From the NCBI GenBank assembly GCA_944338165.1, contig CALVLN010000004.1:1-64000 (forward strand): DNA of 64,000 nt, in the 5' to 3' direction. A model generated the notes under the pieces. It saw nothing but the letters and a program-made list of their open reading frames with translations. It was not told where the DNA came from and ran no database searches. The translations under genes and the position numbers were made by a program. Of the stretch, positions 24,999 through 33,356 are shown one piece after another. Every line of letters starts with the position of its first letter. Within the stretch, counting starts at the first letter, position 1. Origin of the DNA: an uncultured Clostridia bacterium (GTDB lineage: Bacteria > Bacillota > Clostridia > Christensenellales > Borkfalkiaceae).

Positions 24999-27362
24999 TT
25001 ATTCGGCAATCGGGATATTTGCGCACGCGTCGCCGAAGGGAGACCGCGCCCTGACCGTGACGTTTCCGCCCATGCCCGCCTTCACGACCGCCATCGCTTC
25101 GCCGTAATAGGTATCGGTATCGGCGCCGAGGTATCCGTCGGCATTGAAGGGGCAGGCATGCCCGAGGGCAAGCAGCTCGCCGCCCTCCACTTCCACCGCG
25201 ATCCTGCCGCGCGCGAGCGGCTTTTTGGTGCCCGCAGCGTCCGTGTAGGCGAGCTTGACAAAGCACACCTCGCCCGGCTTTGCCTGCGCCGATTCCGGCA
25301 GGACGGAGAGCAGCGTCTCCTCCCCCGCCGTCTTTAAGCTGCTGCGGGAAAGCTCCCTGCCGGCTCCGTCGCGCGCGACCGCCGTGATCTCGCCGCCCTC
25401 GTAGGCGATCCTGAAATCGAAGCGGCAGTTCTTGCGGAACTTCTTTCTGCCGACGCGCCTGCCGTTGACGTACAGCTCCACGACGGGCGCGCGGGAATAG
25501 ACCTCCACGCGGGCGGGCTTGCCGTCCAGCCCGTTCCACGACCAGGACGGGATGGCGTTGCTGAACTTCCAGGCGGAAGGAGAATGCGGCTCCTTGGTGT
25601 GGCTGACGGGGACGACGGCGATCTGCGGCGTTTCCTCAAGCTCGAAGGCGACGCGGGTATAGAGCGATTCGCCGAGCGGAGTGCCGATGAGGTCCAGCCT
25701 GCCGCTGCCCGCCGTGATCCAGCCCACGCCGTGGGTGAATTCCGGCGCGTATTCCTTGTATTCCCAGCTGCCCACGCCCACTTCGCCGAGGTAATCCATG
25801 CCCGCCCAGACGAAATCGCCGATGAGCGCGTTGTGCGCCTTGGCAAACTCCCAGAACCTGTACGCATCCGAACAGAACGTCTCGCTGCCGAGGATGACGC
25901 GGTCGGGATACTTCTTCACGTCCTTTTTGTAGCGCAGGATGCCGTAGTTGTAGCCCGCCACGTCCATGGCGGCATAGCATTCGCGCGTCTTGACGTCGCA
26001 CGGGTAGAGCGTTGCCATAAACTTCATGAAGCCCGCGCCCGTGATGCCCGCGAGGTTGTTGAAAAATTCGCTCCCCACCTTCTTCTGCGGGTTTTCTTTG
26101 GCCTTTTTATCGCTGTAAACGCCGAACCCGAGCGCGTGCAGCCAGTTGAAGAAAATGTTTACCCCCGTCGTGACGGGACGGTCCGCATCGTACTTTTTGC
26201 AGACGGCGTACATCTTTTTGAAAAATTCGATGCCCTTTTTCTGCCCCGTCTCCGCCACCTCGTTGCCGAGCGAGTACATGACGACGCAGGGGTGGTTGAA
26301 ATCCTTTTCGATCATGTCGCGGATGTCCTGCTCGTACCAGTCGAGGACGTAGTCCGCATAGTCGTGCATGGTCTTGTGGATGTACCACATGTCCACGTAT
26401 TCGTCCATCATGAGCATGCCCAGCTCGTCGCAGGCGCGGAGCATCGCCTTGGAGCAGGGATTGTGCGCGCTGCGCAGCGCGTTGTAGCCCGCCTCCTTCA
26501 GAAGCCGCACCTTGCGGTATTCCGCTTCCTCATAGCAGCGCGCGCCGAGGATGCCGTTGTCGTGATGGATGCAGGCGCCGCGCAGGATGAGCCGCTCGCC
26601 GTTGAGGCAGAACCCGTTTTGCGCGTCGCAGGAGACGGTGCGGATGCCGAAACGCTCCGTGGCGGAATCTTCGCCGAAGCGCGCCTCCAGAAGATAGAGC
26701 GCCGGCGACTCCGGCGACCAGAGCTCGGCGTCCGGGATGCCGACCGAGAATGCAAGTTCGCCCGCTTCCCCGATCTGATCTTTCGCCATCGCCACCACCT
26801 TGCCTTGCCGCGAGATCTTGAGGCTGAGCGTCCCCGCACAGGAGACGGCGACCCTGATCTCCACGACGGCAGGGCGGATCTGCGCCGTGCGGATCCGGAT
26901 GCCGTTGCGCAGGATATGCGCCCGTTCGGCGACGTACAGCTTTACGGGGCGGTAGATGCCCGCGCCCGAATACCAGCGGCTGTTCGGCTGATCGCTGTTG
27001 CGGGCGACCACGCGGATGGTATTTTCCTGCCCGTATCTTAAAAATTCGTCCGCTTCGACGTAAAAATTCGTATAGCCGTACGGGCGGAATGCCGCCTTCT
27101 CGCCGTTGAGGTAGACCTCCGCATTGCGGTAGACGCCCTCAAACTCGAACGTGACCTGTTTGTGGCGGTATTCCGCGGGGACGAAAAACGTCTTTTCGTA
27201 CTCGTAATCGCGGCCCGCAAACCAGCCCGTGTTCGTGCCGCCGTCCGCATCGGGCGAGCGCTCCTCGCCGATCATCGCGTCGTGCGGCAGCGCGACGGGG
27301 ATCCACTCCCCCTCGCCCAAATGTCTGTATTTCCAATCTTCGTTGAAGAGAATTTCCTGCAT
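24999..27362 (-). CDS. GH2 beta-galactosidase-like glycosidase
   Basis: A 787-residue glycoside hydrolase family 2 enzyme: sugar-binding jelly-roll domain (about 10-150), immunoglobulin-like domain (150-240) and catalytic barrel with acid/base Glu368 in SLGNEV and nucleophile Glu494 in LGSETF. A C-terminal region follows with a DUF4982-like segment (WSWNGLDGKPARVEVYS) and a final bacterial Ig-like domain. Conserved RSAHNPCS near 297-304 lines the active site. There is no signal peptide, so it is intracellular. The start at 27362 has AAGGGGGA upstream; the frame extends 49 codons further but through the promoter. Beta-galactosidase is the commonest activity of this architecture. It is a single-gene transcript between its own promoter and terminator. 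Confidence 0.9.
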   Translation of the reverse strand: MQEILFNEDWKYRHLGEGEWIPVALPHDAMIGEERSPDADGGTNTGWFAGRDYEYEKTFFVPAEYRHKQVTFEFEGVYRNAEVYLNGEKAAFRPYGYTNFYVEADEFLRYGQENTIRVVARNSDQPNSRWYSGAGIYRPVKLYVAERAHILRNGIRIRTAQIRPAVVEIRVAVSCAGTLSLKISRQGKVVAMAKDQIGEAGELAFSVGIPDAELWSPESPALYLLEARFGEDSATERFGIRTVSCDAQNGFCLNGERLILRGACIHHDNGILGARCYEEAEYRKVRLLKEAGYNALRSAHNPCSKAMLRACDELGMLMMDEYVDMWYIHKTMHDYADYVLDWYEQDIRDMIEKDFNHPCVVMYSLGNEVAETGQKKGIEFFKKMYAVCKKYDADRPVTTGVNIFFNWLHALGFGVYSDKKAKENPQKKVGSEFFNNLAGITGAGFMKFMATLYPCDVKTRECYAAMDVAGYNYGILRYKKDVKKYPDRVILGSETFCSDAYRFWEFAKAHNALIGDFVWAGMDYLGEVGVGSWEYKEYAPEFTHGVGWITAGSGRLDLIGTPLGESLYTRVAFELEETPQIAVVPVSHTKEPHSPSAWKFSNAIPSWSWNGLDGKPARVEVYSRAPVVELYVNGRRVGRKKFRKNCRFDFRIAYEGGEITAVARDGAGRELSRSSLKTAGEETLLSVLPESAQAKPGEVCFVKLAYTDAAGTKKPLARGRIAVEVEGGELLALGHACPFNADGYLGADTDTYYGEAMAVVKAGMGGNVTVRARSPFGDACANIPIAE

Positions 27363-27386
27363 AGCATCCCCCTTGTCATTTTTTTC

Positions 27387-27415
27387 ATTGTAACACAGTC
27401 CGCGCGCGCTTGCAA
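27387..27415 (-). promoter_or_regulatory. Promoter of the GH2 gene
   Basis: Minus strand TTGCAA (27415-27410), 17 bases, TACAAT (27392-27387). The leader is only about 18 bases and consists mostly of the ribosome binding site. Confidence 0.7.
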
Positions 27416-27464
27416 GACTTATTTTTACGCGTTTTAGACATTTGTTGACATTTCGCCTGCGAAA

Positions 27465-27484
27465 CGCCGCCGTGCAAAGCGGCG
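27465..27484 (-). terminator. Weak hairpin after the dehydrogenase gene
   Basis: CGCCGC (27465-27470) pairs with GCGGCG (27479-27484); the minus strand continues TTTCGC. The stem is only 6 bp and the T-tract poor, so some read-through into the GH2 gene is likely. Confidence 0.3.
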
Positions 27485-27490
27485 GTACGT

Positions 27491-28441
27491 TCAGTAGCCG
27501 CGCGTACAATCGACGGCGTCGCCCGGCATCTCCCCCTTGAGATAGCGGATGACTTTGGAAAGGATATCCGCTACGTAGCGGGCATGCCCGTCGATAAGCT
27601 GCATCGCCTTGTGCGAAGAAAGCAGAATGTTATCCAGCGTCTGGAACGGATGGTCGAAGGGAATGAGCGTCTGCGTCGGCGTTCTGGGCTTTTCACGCCA
27701 GGTGTCGATGGCGGCGCCCGCCATGCCGCCCTTCGTCAGCGCCTCGTACAGCGCCCCCTCGTCGATGCAGTTGCTGCGCCCCACGTTGACGAGGAACTTC
27801 CCCTGCATGCGGGCAAACATGGCAGCGTTGAAAAGCTTGTCCGTCGCCGCCGTGCGGGGCAGGGAAAGAAACAAAAGATCGCACGCTTCGCACAGCGCCT
27901 CCAGCGACGGGACCGTCTTGATGCGCGCGTATGTCTTGCCGCGGTCGATGGTATATGTCTCGATCTCGTTGGCGAGCAGCAGGCGGTGGATCTCCCTGCC
28001 GATATGGCCGTACCCCACCAGCCCCACCCGCATATTGAAGAGGCTTTTCCAAAAGGGGTTCTCGTTGTCCCAATCGCCGAGGCGCAGCTTGCGGTCGAAT
28101 TCCGCGATGCGGCTGACCAGCGCCATGGCGAGCCCGAACGAGTATTGCGCGATGTAGCGCGAATTGACGTGCGAATTGAAAAGCAGGATGCCGCGCGCCC
28201 CGAGTTCCCGCACGGGAAAATCGTCCACGCCCGTCTTGTAAGCGAAAACGGCTTTGAGGCGGTCCGCCTCGCCGAGTGCGTCCGCCGCCATCTTTTTTCC
28301 GATGAAAAGGTCGACGCCGCGCAGCGAATAGCCGGAAAGCCCCGCAACTTCCACGTCCGCATAATCGCTGAGCTCCTTCTGCATGGCGGCAAACGCCTCA
28401 TCCATGTCTGAAATGCTCAATAAAATGCGATACTTTTTCAT
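27491..28441 (-). CDS. D-2-hydroxyacid dehydrogenase family protein
   Basis: A 316-residue protein of the D-isomer-specific 2-hydroxyacid dehydrogenase family. The NAD(P)-binding domain carries VGYGHIGRE at 142-150, a conserved Arg in NVGRSNCIDE near 220 marks the substrate site, and the family Glu (in WREKPRTPTQ) and His (in LLSSHKA) follow. Members reduce 2-ketoacids such as glyoxylate, hydroxypyruvate or 3-phosphohydroxypyruvate; the substrate here is open. The ATG overlaps the stop of the PfkB kinase gene by 4 bases, so the two are coupled and may act in one sugar-acid pathway. Last gene of the GDP-mannose operon. Confidence 0.85.
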   Translation of the reverse strand: MKKYRILLSISDMDEAFAAMQKELSDYADVEVAGLSGYSLRGVDLFIGKKMAADALGEADRLKAVFAYKTGVDDFPVRELGARGILLFNSHVNSRYIAQYSFGLAMALVSRIAEFDRKLRLGDWDNENPFWKSLFNMRVGLVGYGHIGREIHRLLLANEIETYTIDRGKTYARIKTVPSLEALCEACDLLFLSLPRTAATDKLFNAAMFARMQGKFLVNVGRSNCIDEGALYEALTKGGMAGAAIDTWREKPRTPTQTLIPFDHPFQTLDNILLSSHKAMQLIDGHARYVADILSKVIRYLKGEMPGDAVDCTRGY

Positions 28442-29403
28442 AACTCCTCCCCTGACAGCCGCCTGCCGTAAGATCTGATCTCTTCCTCGCCGCAGGCAAG
28501 CACGTCGCCCGCTATGGTATGCTTGCGCGCAAACGCCGCGATCGCAAACATGGTGGCCTCCTTTAAGCCGTCGCCGCGCAGATACGCATGCAGAAACGCG
28601 CCGTTGAAGGCGTCGCCGCCGCCGATGCGTTCGCTGACGGGGAAGGCGACTTCCGGCGAAGAAAATTCACCGCCCGAACGCGTCAGTACGCGGACGTGCA
28701 CGCTGTGGCGGTCGGGCGCGCACACGGTGCGCTCGCGCAAAACGAGCGCCGCACAGGGATAACGGGCAAACACGTCCTCCGCCGTCATGCCCAAAAATAC
28801 ATCCAGATCGCGCGGGCTGCCCAACACGATATCGGCGCTGAAAAGCGCCTCGCGGAAGGCTTCCCCCGCAGCGTCCGTGCCCCAAAGCGCGGCGCGGTAA
28901 TTGAAATCGAAGCTCACGGGGATGCCCCGCGCCCGCGCCTCACGCATGAGGCGGAAGGCCAGCCGGCGGGAGGAAGGCGAAAGCGCAAACGAGATGCCGC
29001 TGACGTGAAAGAGCGCGGCGTCGCGAAAGACGCGATCGAAATCAAACGACGTTTCGGAAAGCCGCGTGAATTCGGAATGCCGGCGGAAATAATAGACGCG
29101 CGCGCCGCGGCTGCCGTTCCCCGTCTCGGAAAAATACAGCCCCAGCGTATCGCCGCCGATGACCGCATCCGACGCATCGACGCGGAGGCGGGAGAGATGG
29201 TCGAGCACGGCGGCGCCCAGTTCCCCCGCGGGGAGCGCCGTCAGATAACGCGTACGATGCCCGAACGCGGCGAGACATGCCAGCACGTTGGATTCTGTCC
29301 CCCCGTAGCATGCCCGAAACGACGTGCTCTCCCGGACGGTCTGCCCCTCCGGCGCGGACAGGCGCATCATGATCTCGCCGAAAGCGACGACGGTTTGTTT
29401 CAT
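28438..29403 (-). CDS. PfkB-family sugar kinase, 2-dehydro-3-deoxygluconokinase-like
   Basis: A 321-residue ribokinase-fold kinase. Its N-terminus (VVAFGEIMMRLSAPEG, then YGGTESNVLACLAAFG) is that of the KDG kinase branch, and the ATP/anion-hole motif GGGDAFNGAFLHAY is near 250-263 with Asp as the catalytic base. KDG kinase phosphorylates 2-keto-3-deoxygluconate from uronic acid breakdown. No KDPG aldolase is in the window, so the substrate is uncertain. AAGGAGGAA precedes the ATG at 29403; that ATG overlaps the stop of the preceding gene by 4 bases. Confidence 0.85.
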   Translation of the reverse strand: MKQTVVAFGEIMMRLSAPEGQTVRESTSFRACYGGTESNVLACLAAFGHRTRYLTALPAGELGAAVLDHLSRLRVDASDAVIGGDTLGLYFSETGNGSRGARVYYFRRHSEFTRLSETSFDFDRVFRDAALFHVSGISFALSPSSRRLAFRLMREARARGIPVSFDFNYRAALWGTDAAGEAFREALFSADIVLGSPRDLDVFLGMTAEDVFARYPCAALVLRERTVCAPDRHSVHVRVLTRSGGEFSSPEVAFPVSERIGGGDAFNGAFLHAYLRGDGLKEATMFAIAAFARKHTIAGDVLACGEEEIRSYGRRLSGEEL

Positions 29404-30953
29404 ATTTCCTCCTTGCCGTGCGCAAGATGCGCTTCTTTTTCCAGCCGCTCGCGGCAGAGATTGGTGAAATACAGGCAGGCGAGCAGCGCTTCGCCGCATT
29501 CGCGGCGCACTCTGACGCCGAACAGGCAGCGCAGGCGGTGCAGCGCCCCGTCGAACGCCGCCTCGCGCCTGCTCACGCAGGGAGAAAACTTGCGCCTGAT
29601 GCGCAGCATATCCCGCGCGGAAAGGGTGAGCCGGTAACCGAAGTCAACGGCGATCTTGCGGTAATCGACGAGGAAGTATTCGCTGTCCAGCTTGTCGGCC
29701 GAAAGCTTCGGCAAGCCCTTTTCGTCGGGGTGCTCCGCCGCCCGACGCGTGCGCTCCTCCATGGTCTTGCGGAACGTAGCCGCATCCATGTCCGCGACGA
29801 CGTAAAAATATAAGTTGGGTTTTCCGCCCTCCAGCAGATCGCGCGCAACGCCGAAAAAGTTTCCGGCGAGCGTAAACGGCAAGATATCCTTTTCCGTAAG
29901 GCCGTAATTGGAACGGATGGTCTTCAGAACGATGCGGCGGAATACCTTTTCCGCGGCTTCCGGCGTATCCCCGAGCCTGCCATCCTTCAACTCCTCCAGA
30001 ATGTCCGATTCCTTCATGGCAAGGGAAATGGGCTGCGCATATTTATCCTTCCAGGTCGCCTTCTTCTTGCCGCGCTTTTCCAGCAGAAGATAGCCGTCCC
30101 GCGTGAAGACGAGCCCGTTGATGCCGATCTGATTGCCCAGGCGGGATTCGGAGAGCGGCGAGACCGTCTTTCTGAACTCGAACACCTCGCGCACGGAAAG
30201 GCCGTCGCCAAGCTGATAGTCCATGCAGCGGTTGGTGACGAGCATATAAAAATATTGCGAACGCTCCGTCTTTAACGTGAGCGTGCCCGCCGCATCGTCA
30301 TATGTAACGTCGCTGAGACGGATGGTGACCGAGTTGCGGATGGCGGAAGAGCTGTGCGCTTCCAACAGCCGCAGCGCGTTCTCCCGCACGAACGTGGGGA
30401 GTTCCGCCTGCCGCGGCGTATCGGCAAAGACGACCGAAGCGCAGCCCGTCACGTTGGCGTAAACGCAGACGCCGGACAGAAACAGCCTGCCCGCCATGTA
30501 CTCTTTGATGTCGTTCCGCCGCAGACGGTATTCCTCCGAATAGGCATCCTTGACCATGTTATGGGGCTTGTGGCGGTCGGGCGGGACCTGTTCCAGGTAC
30601 ATGAACGTCCCTTCGGCATTATAAATATCCTGCCCGCGCATAAACAGCGATTGGTCATGCCCCGAATAGCGGGAAATGATCTTATGATGATCGTCCTCCA
30701 GCTTCAGCGATTCCTCGAGGGCATGGTTGGCCTTGATGACGACTTTGGCGACGATGAGCGAGACGACTGCGACGAGGAAGATGGACAACACGTCGATGCT
30801 GGTGACGATCTCCAGAATGCTCTCCCACACGCTCGATTCCGACGAAAAGGCGCCGCCGAGCGCAAAGATCCCCACCGAACAGGCGAGCAGAAACAAAAGC
30901 TGCACCCAGAAATTGGCGCACATGCGCCTGAAGAATTTAAGAAATTTTTTCAT
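29400..30953 (-). CDS. Unknown protein with two N-terminal membrane helices and a degenerate Nudix-like segment
   Basis: 517 residues, no family recognised with confidence. Two membrane helices at about 16-36 and 54-72 place the rest in the cytoplasm. Around 275-345 the sequence runs GLVFTRDGYLLLEKRGKK and later AAEKVFRRIVLKTIRSNYGL, which has the rhythm of a Nudix fold, but the catalytic REUxEE core is missing (RIVLKT). If it is a Nudix relative it is probably inactive or a sensor. It is coupled by a 4-base overlap to the PfkB gene and sits 78 bases after the GMP-PMI fusion gene. GGGAGG precedes the ATG. Confidence 0.8.
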   Translation of the reverse strand: MKKFLKFFRRMCANFWVQLLFLLACSVGIFALGGAFSSESSVWESILEIVTSIDVLSIFLVAVVSLIVAKVVIKANHALEESLKLEDDHHKIISRYSGHDQSLFMRGQDIYNAEGTFMYLEQVPPDRHKPHNMVKDAYSEEYRLRRNDIKEYMAGRLFLSGVCVYANVTGCASVVFADTPRQAELPTFVRENALRLLEAHSSSAIRNSVTIRLSDVTYDDAAGTLTLKTERSQYFYMLVTNRCMDYQLGDGLSVREVFEFRKTVSPLSESRLGNQIGINGLVFTRDGYLLLEKRGKKKATWKDKYAQPISLAMKESDILEELKDGRLGDTPEAAEKVFRRIVLKTIRSNYGLTEKDILPFTLAGNFFGVARDLLEGGKPNLYFYVVADMDAATFRKTMEERTRRAAEHPDEKGLPKLSADKLDSEYFLVDYRKIAVDFGYRLTLSARDMLRIRRKFSPCVSRREAAFDGALHRLRCLFGVRVRRECGEALLACLYFTNLCRERLEKEAHLAHGKEEI

Positions 30954-30981
30954 CCGTACCTCCCTTCCGCCGTGTTCGACG

Positions 30982-31006
30982 AAAAGGCGGGGCGCATCTG
31001 CGCCCC
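30982..31006 (-). terminator. Possible terminator or attenuator between the GMP-PMI and membrane protein genes
   Basis: GGGGCGC (30989-30995) pairs with GCGCCCC (31000-31006) around 4 bases and is followed on the minus strand by GCCTTTTCG. The short T-tract suggests partial termination inside the operon. Confidence 0.4.
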
Positions 31007-31031
31007 TGCCGTTCCCGCGGCAGCGCCGCGG

Positions 31032-33260
31032 TCAGATATTTGTAACGAGCACCTTCATGTTGCCCTTTAAGAGAAGGCTCTCTTTCGCCGCCGCAAAATA
31101 CGTCTCCCCGACGTCGCAGGAATAGGTCACCTTCCCGTCCGAGATGATGCCGCTGCCTTCGATGACGACCACGGCATAAAAACTGCGGTCCGTCGCGGGG
31201 AGCATGCACTCGCCGTCGAGAAAATACTGCGTCACCGTAAAATATTTGCACTCGCCGATGACCGTCTTGACGTAATTCTTTTCCACGACCGCCTTGCGCT
31301 GCACGTGCGCCCGCGGGACGAGCTTTTTGAGATTGAGGACGTCAAGCGCCTTGTCCACGTGCAGCTCGCGGAGATCCCCGTCCTTGTCGCGGCGGCCGTA
31401 ATCATACAGCCGGTAGGTGATGTTGGAGGACTGCTGCACCTCGCAGACGAGGCATCCCGCGCCGATGGCGTGCACCGTCCCCGCTTCCAGAAAATACGTA
31501 TCCCCTTTTTTGACGGGAATGCGGTTGAGCACCTCCGTGAGCGTATCGTCCGCGATGCGGCGGCGCACTTCCTCCTCCGTCACGTCCCTTTTAAAGCCGA
31601 TATACAGGCAGGCGTCCGCGGCGGCGTCGAGCACGTACCACATCTCGTTCTTGCCGTATTGCCCTTCCACCGTCAGGGCATACTCATCTGCGGGATGCAC
31701 CTGGATGGAGAGGTTTTCTTTGGCGTCGATGAACTTGATCATGAGCGGGAAGCGCTCGTATCCCTGCGCCTTCCAGCCGAGCCGCTCCCTGCCGATGGCG
31801 TCGATGTAGTCGGGGAAGGTGAACCCGGCGTACTCGCCGTCCGCGATCGTCGATTCGCCGTCCGGATGGGCGGAGAGTTCCCAGCTTTCGCCGATCGGCC
31901 CCTTGCCTCCCTCGTCCTTTTTGAAGACGTCGCGCAATCGGGTGCCGCCCCATAAATTTTCCTTGAAGACGGGCGAAAGCCGCACGAGAAGGTTGCTTTC
32001 TTCCGCCTTTTTGCGCGGCTTCGGCCGCTTGAACGTATAGAGAAGGACGAGCGTTTCCCGCCCCGTGTTGACGATTTTATACGAGCGGCAATCGGAAATG
32101 ACGATGTTCTGATCGACGGAAAAGTCGATCTCGTCGAAACTGCTTTTCAGCCGTGCCGCGCCCTGCAGGATGAGGAAATTCCCCACGCAGCCGCGCCGGC
32201 ACTGATAGGCGTAGCATTCGTTGGGGAAAACGGTGATGCGCGAAACGTCGATGCGCTCCGCCGTATAGACGACTTCCTCCGTCCCCCAGGAGAGATATTT
32301 GAGCGGCTGCACGTCGAAATAATGCTTTTTGGCGGTATAATGCTGCCGCATGATGCCTTTGATGTCCGGTTCGGACGATTTTTCGGAAACGTATACCGTA
32401 TCGCGCGTGTTGACGATGACGATATTTTTCAGCCCGTTGGCGACGATGAGGTGGTTTTCCACCATATTGACGATCTCCACCCCCTTGCAATGGTAGGAGA
32501 TGGCATTGCGGTTGTTGCGCGTGATGCGGTCGACACAGTCGTAAAAAGAAGAGATATCGGTGATGCGCGCCCAGGCAAACGTAGCGCGGACGAGCTCGCA
32601 GCGGGCGGGATCAAGCACTCTGGAAAAACTGACGGAAGGGAGATCCCGGTCGGAGCAGATGGTGTTGTCCTCGATGCGGAGCCCGTCGCACGCCGCCGCA
32701 AATTCCTTCTGCAGTCCGCCGAGCAAGACCCCCGCTTTGACAGCCGTGATGCCGCAGTCGCAGAAGCAGACCTTGCCGGGCTTCATGCTGAACGAGATCT
32801 TTTTGCCGTGCTGGTTGATGAAGTGATGCCCCGGGCGCCGGTCGACAGGCGGGCATACGATGATGCCGACACCGCCGCGTGCGGCGATCTCCTTGACCTG
32901 CGTCACGCAGCCTGCGTATTCCCCGTCGATGATGCAATCGGTGGACACGACGAGCAGCGTTTCCTCCTCATCGCACGACTTGGCGACGGCAATGACGGGT
33001 ATCGCCGTCTTAAGCGACTCCGCCTCCATGAGCACGCGGTAACGCACCCCCTGGAACGCCTGCAGCTGCCCTTTAACGATGTTTTCGTAGCGGCGGTTGG
33101 TGAGAATGATAAATTCGTCACAAAGCGGGATGTTGCGCAGGATGGCTTCCTGAAACAGGGAGCACCCTTCCCGGATCTCCAAAAATTGTTTGGGATATTC
33201 CCGCCGCGCAAGCGGCCACAGCCTGTCGCTGCTGCCGCCCGCAAGTACCAGACATTTCAT
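31032..33260 (-). CDS. Fusion of mannose-1-phosphate guanylyltransferase and type I phosphomannose isomerase
   Basis: 742 residues. The N-terminal half is a nucleotidyltransferase with the GMP signature (AGGSSDRLWPLARREYPKQF at 7-26) and a cupin-like tail (about 330-415) as in type II PMI-GMP enzymes. The C-terminal half (about 425-742) is a separate type I mannose-6-phosphate isomerase: NLWGGTRL, zinc ligands in SIQVHPADEY and YGKNEMWYV, and EAGTVHAIGAG. Together these could turn fructose-6-phosphate into mannose-6-phosphate and mannose-1-phosphate into GDP-mannose, with the phosphomutase step supplied by the preceding gene. Several family residues differ from consensus in the first half (DRLWPLAR), so nucleotide specificity is not certain. 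Preceded by a 96-base gap. Confidence 0.85.
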   Translation of the reverse strand: MKCLVLAGGSSDRLWPLARREYPKQFLEIREGCSLFQEAILRNIPLCDEFIILTNRRYENIVKGQLQAFQGVRYRVLMEAESLKTAIPVIAVAKSCDEEETLLVVSTDCIIDGEYAGCVTQVKEIAARGGVGIIVCPPVDRRPGHHFINQHGKKISFSMKPGKVCFCDCGITAVKAGVLLGGLQKEFAAACDGLRIEDNTICSDRDLPSVSFSRVLDPARCELVRATFAWARITDISSFYDCVDRITRNNRNAISYHCKGVEIVNMVENHLIVANGLKNIVIVNTRDTVYVSEKSSEPDIKGIMRQHYTAKKHYFDVQPLKYLSWGTEEVVYTAERIDVSRITVFPNECYAYQCRRGCVGNFLILQGAARLKSSFDEIDFSVDQNIVISDCRSYKIVNTGRETLVLLYTFKRPKPRKKAEESNLLVRLSPVFKENLWGGTRLRDVFKKDEGGKGPIGESWELSAHPDGESTIADGEYAGFTFPDYIDAIGRERLGWKAQGYERFPLMIKFIDAKENLSIQVHPADEYALTVEGQYGKNEMWYVLDAAADACLYIGFKRDVTEEEVRRRIADDTLTEVLNRIPVKKGDTYFLEAGTVHAIGAGCLVCEVQQSSNITYRLYDYGRRDKDGDLRELHVDKALDVLNLKKLVPRAHVQRKAVVEKNYVKTVIGECKYFTVTQYFLDGECMLPATDRSFYAVVVIEGSGIISDGKVTYSCDVGETYFAAAKESLLLKGNMKVLVTNI

Positions 33261-33293
33261 GTGTTTTCCTCTGATCCGATCGTTCCCGACCGC

Positions 33294-33319
33294 TGTGATC
33301 TTATCCTGACGCGATCACA
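33294..33319. repeat. Inverted repeat TGTGATC / GATCACA upstream of the GMP-PMI gene
   Basis: Seven-base perfect arms (33294-33300 and 33313-33319) with a 12-base spacer. The spacing does not fit a CRP site. It could be a weak mRNA hairpin or an operator within the operon. Confidence 0.35.
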
Positions 33320-33356
33320 ACGCGCATGCGCGGGAGTTTGTCCCGCACGTCCCTTA

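Noticed and set aside
29400..30953. Active Nudix hydrolase
   Set aside because: The REUxEE core residues are not present, so only a loose resemblance is claimed.
33294..33319. CRP-type binding site
   Set aside because: The TGTGA and TCACA halves are separated by 16 bases instead of 6, and it lies inside an operon.
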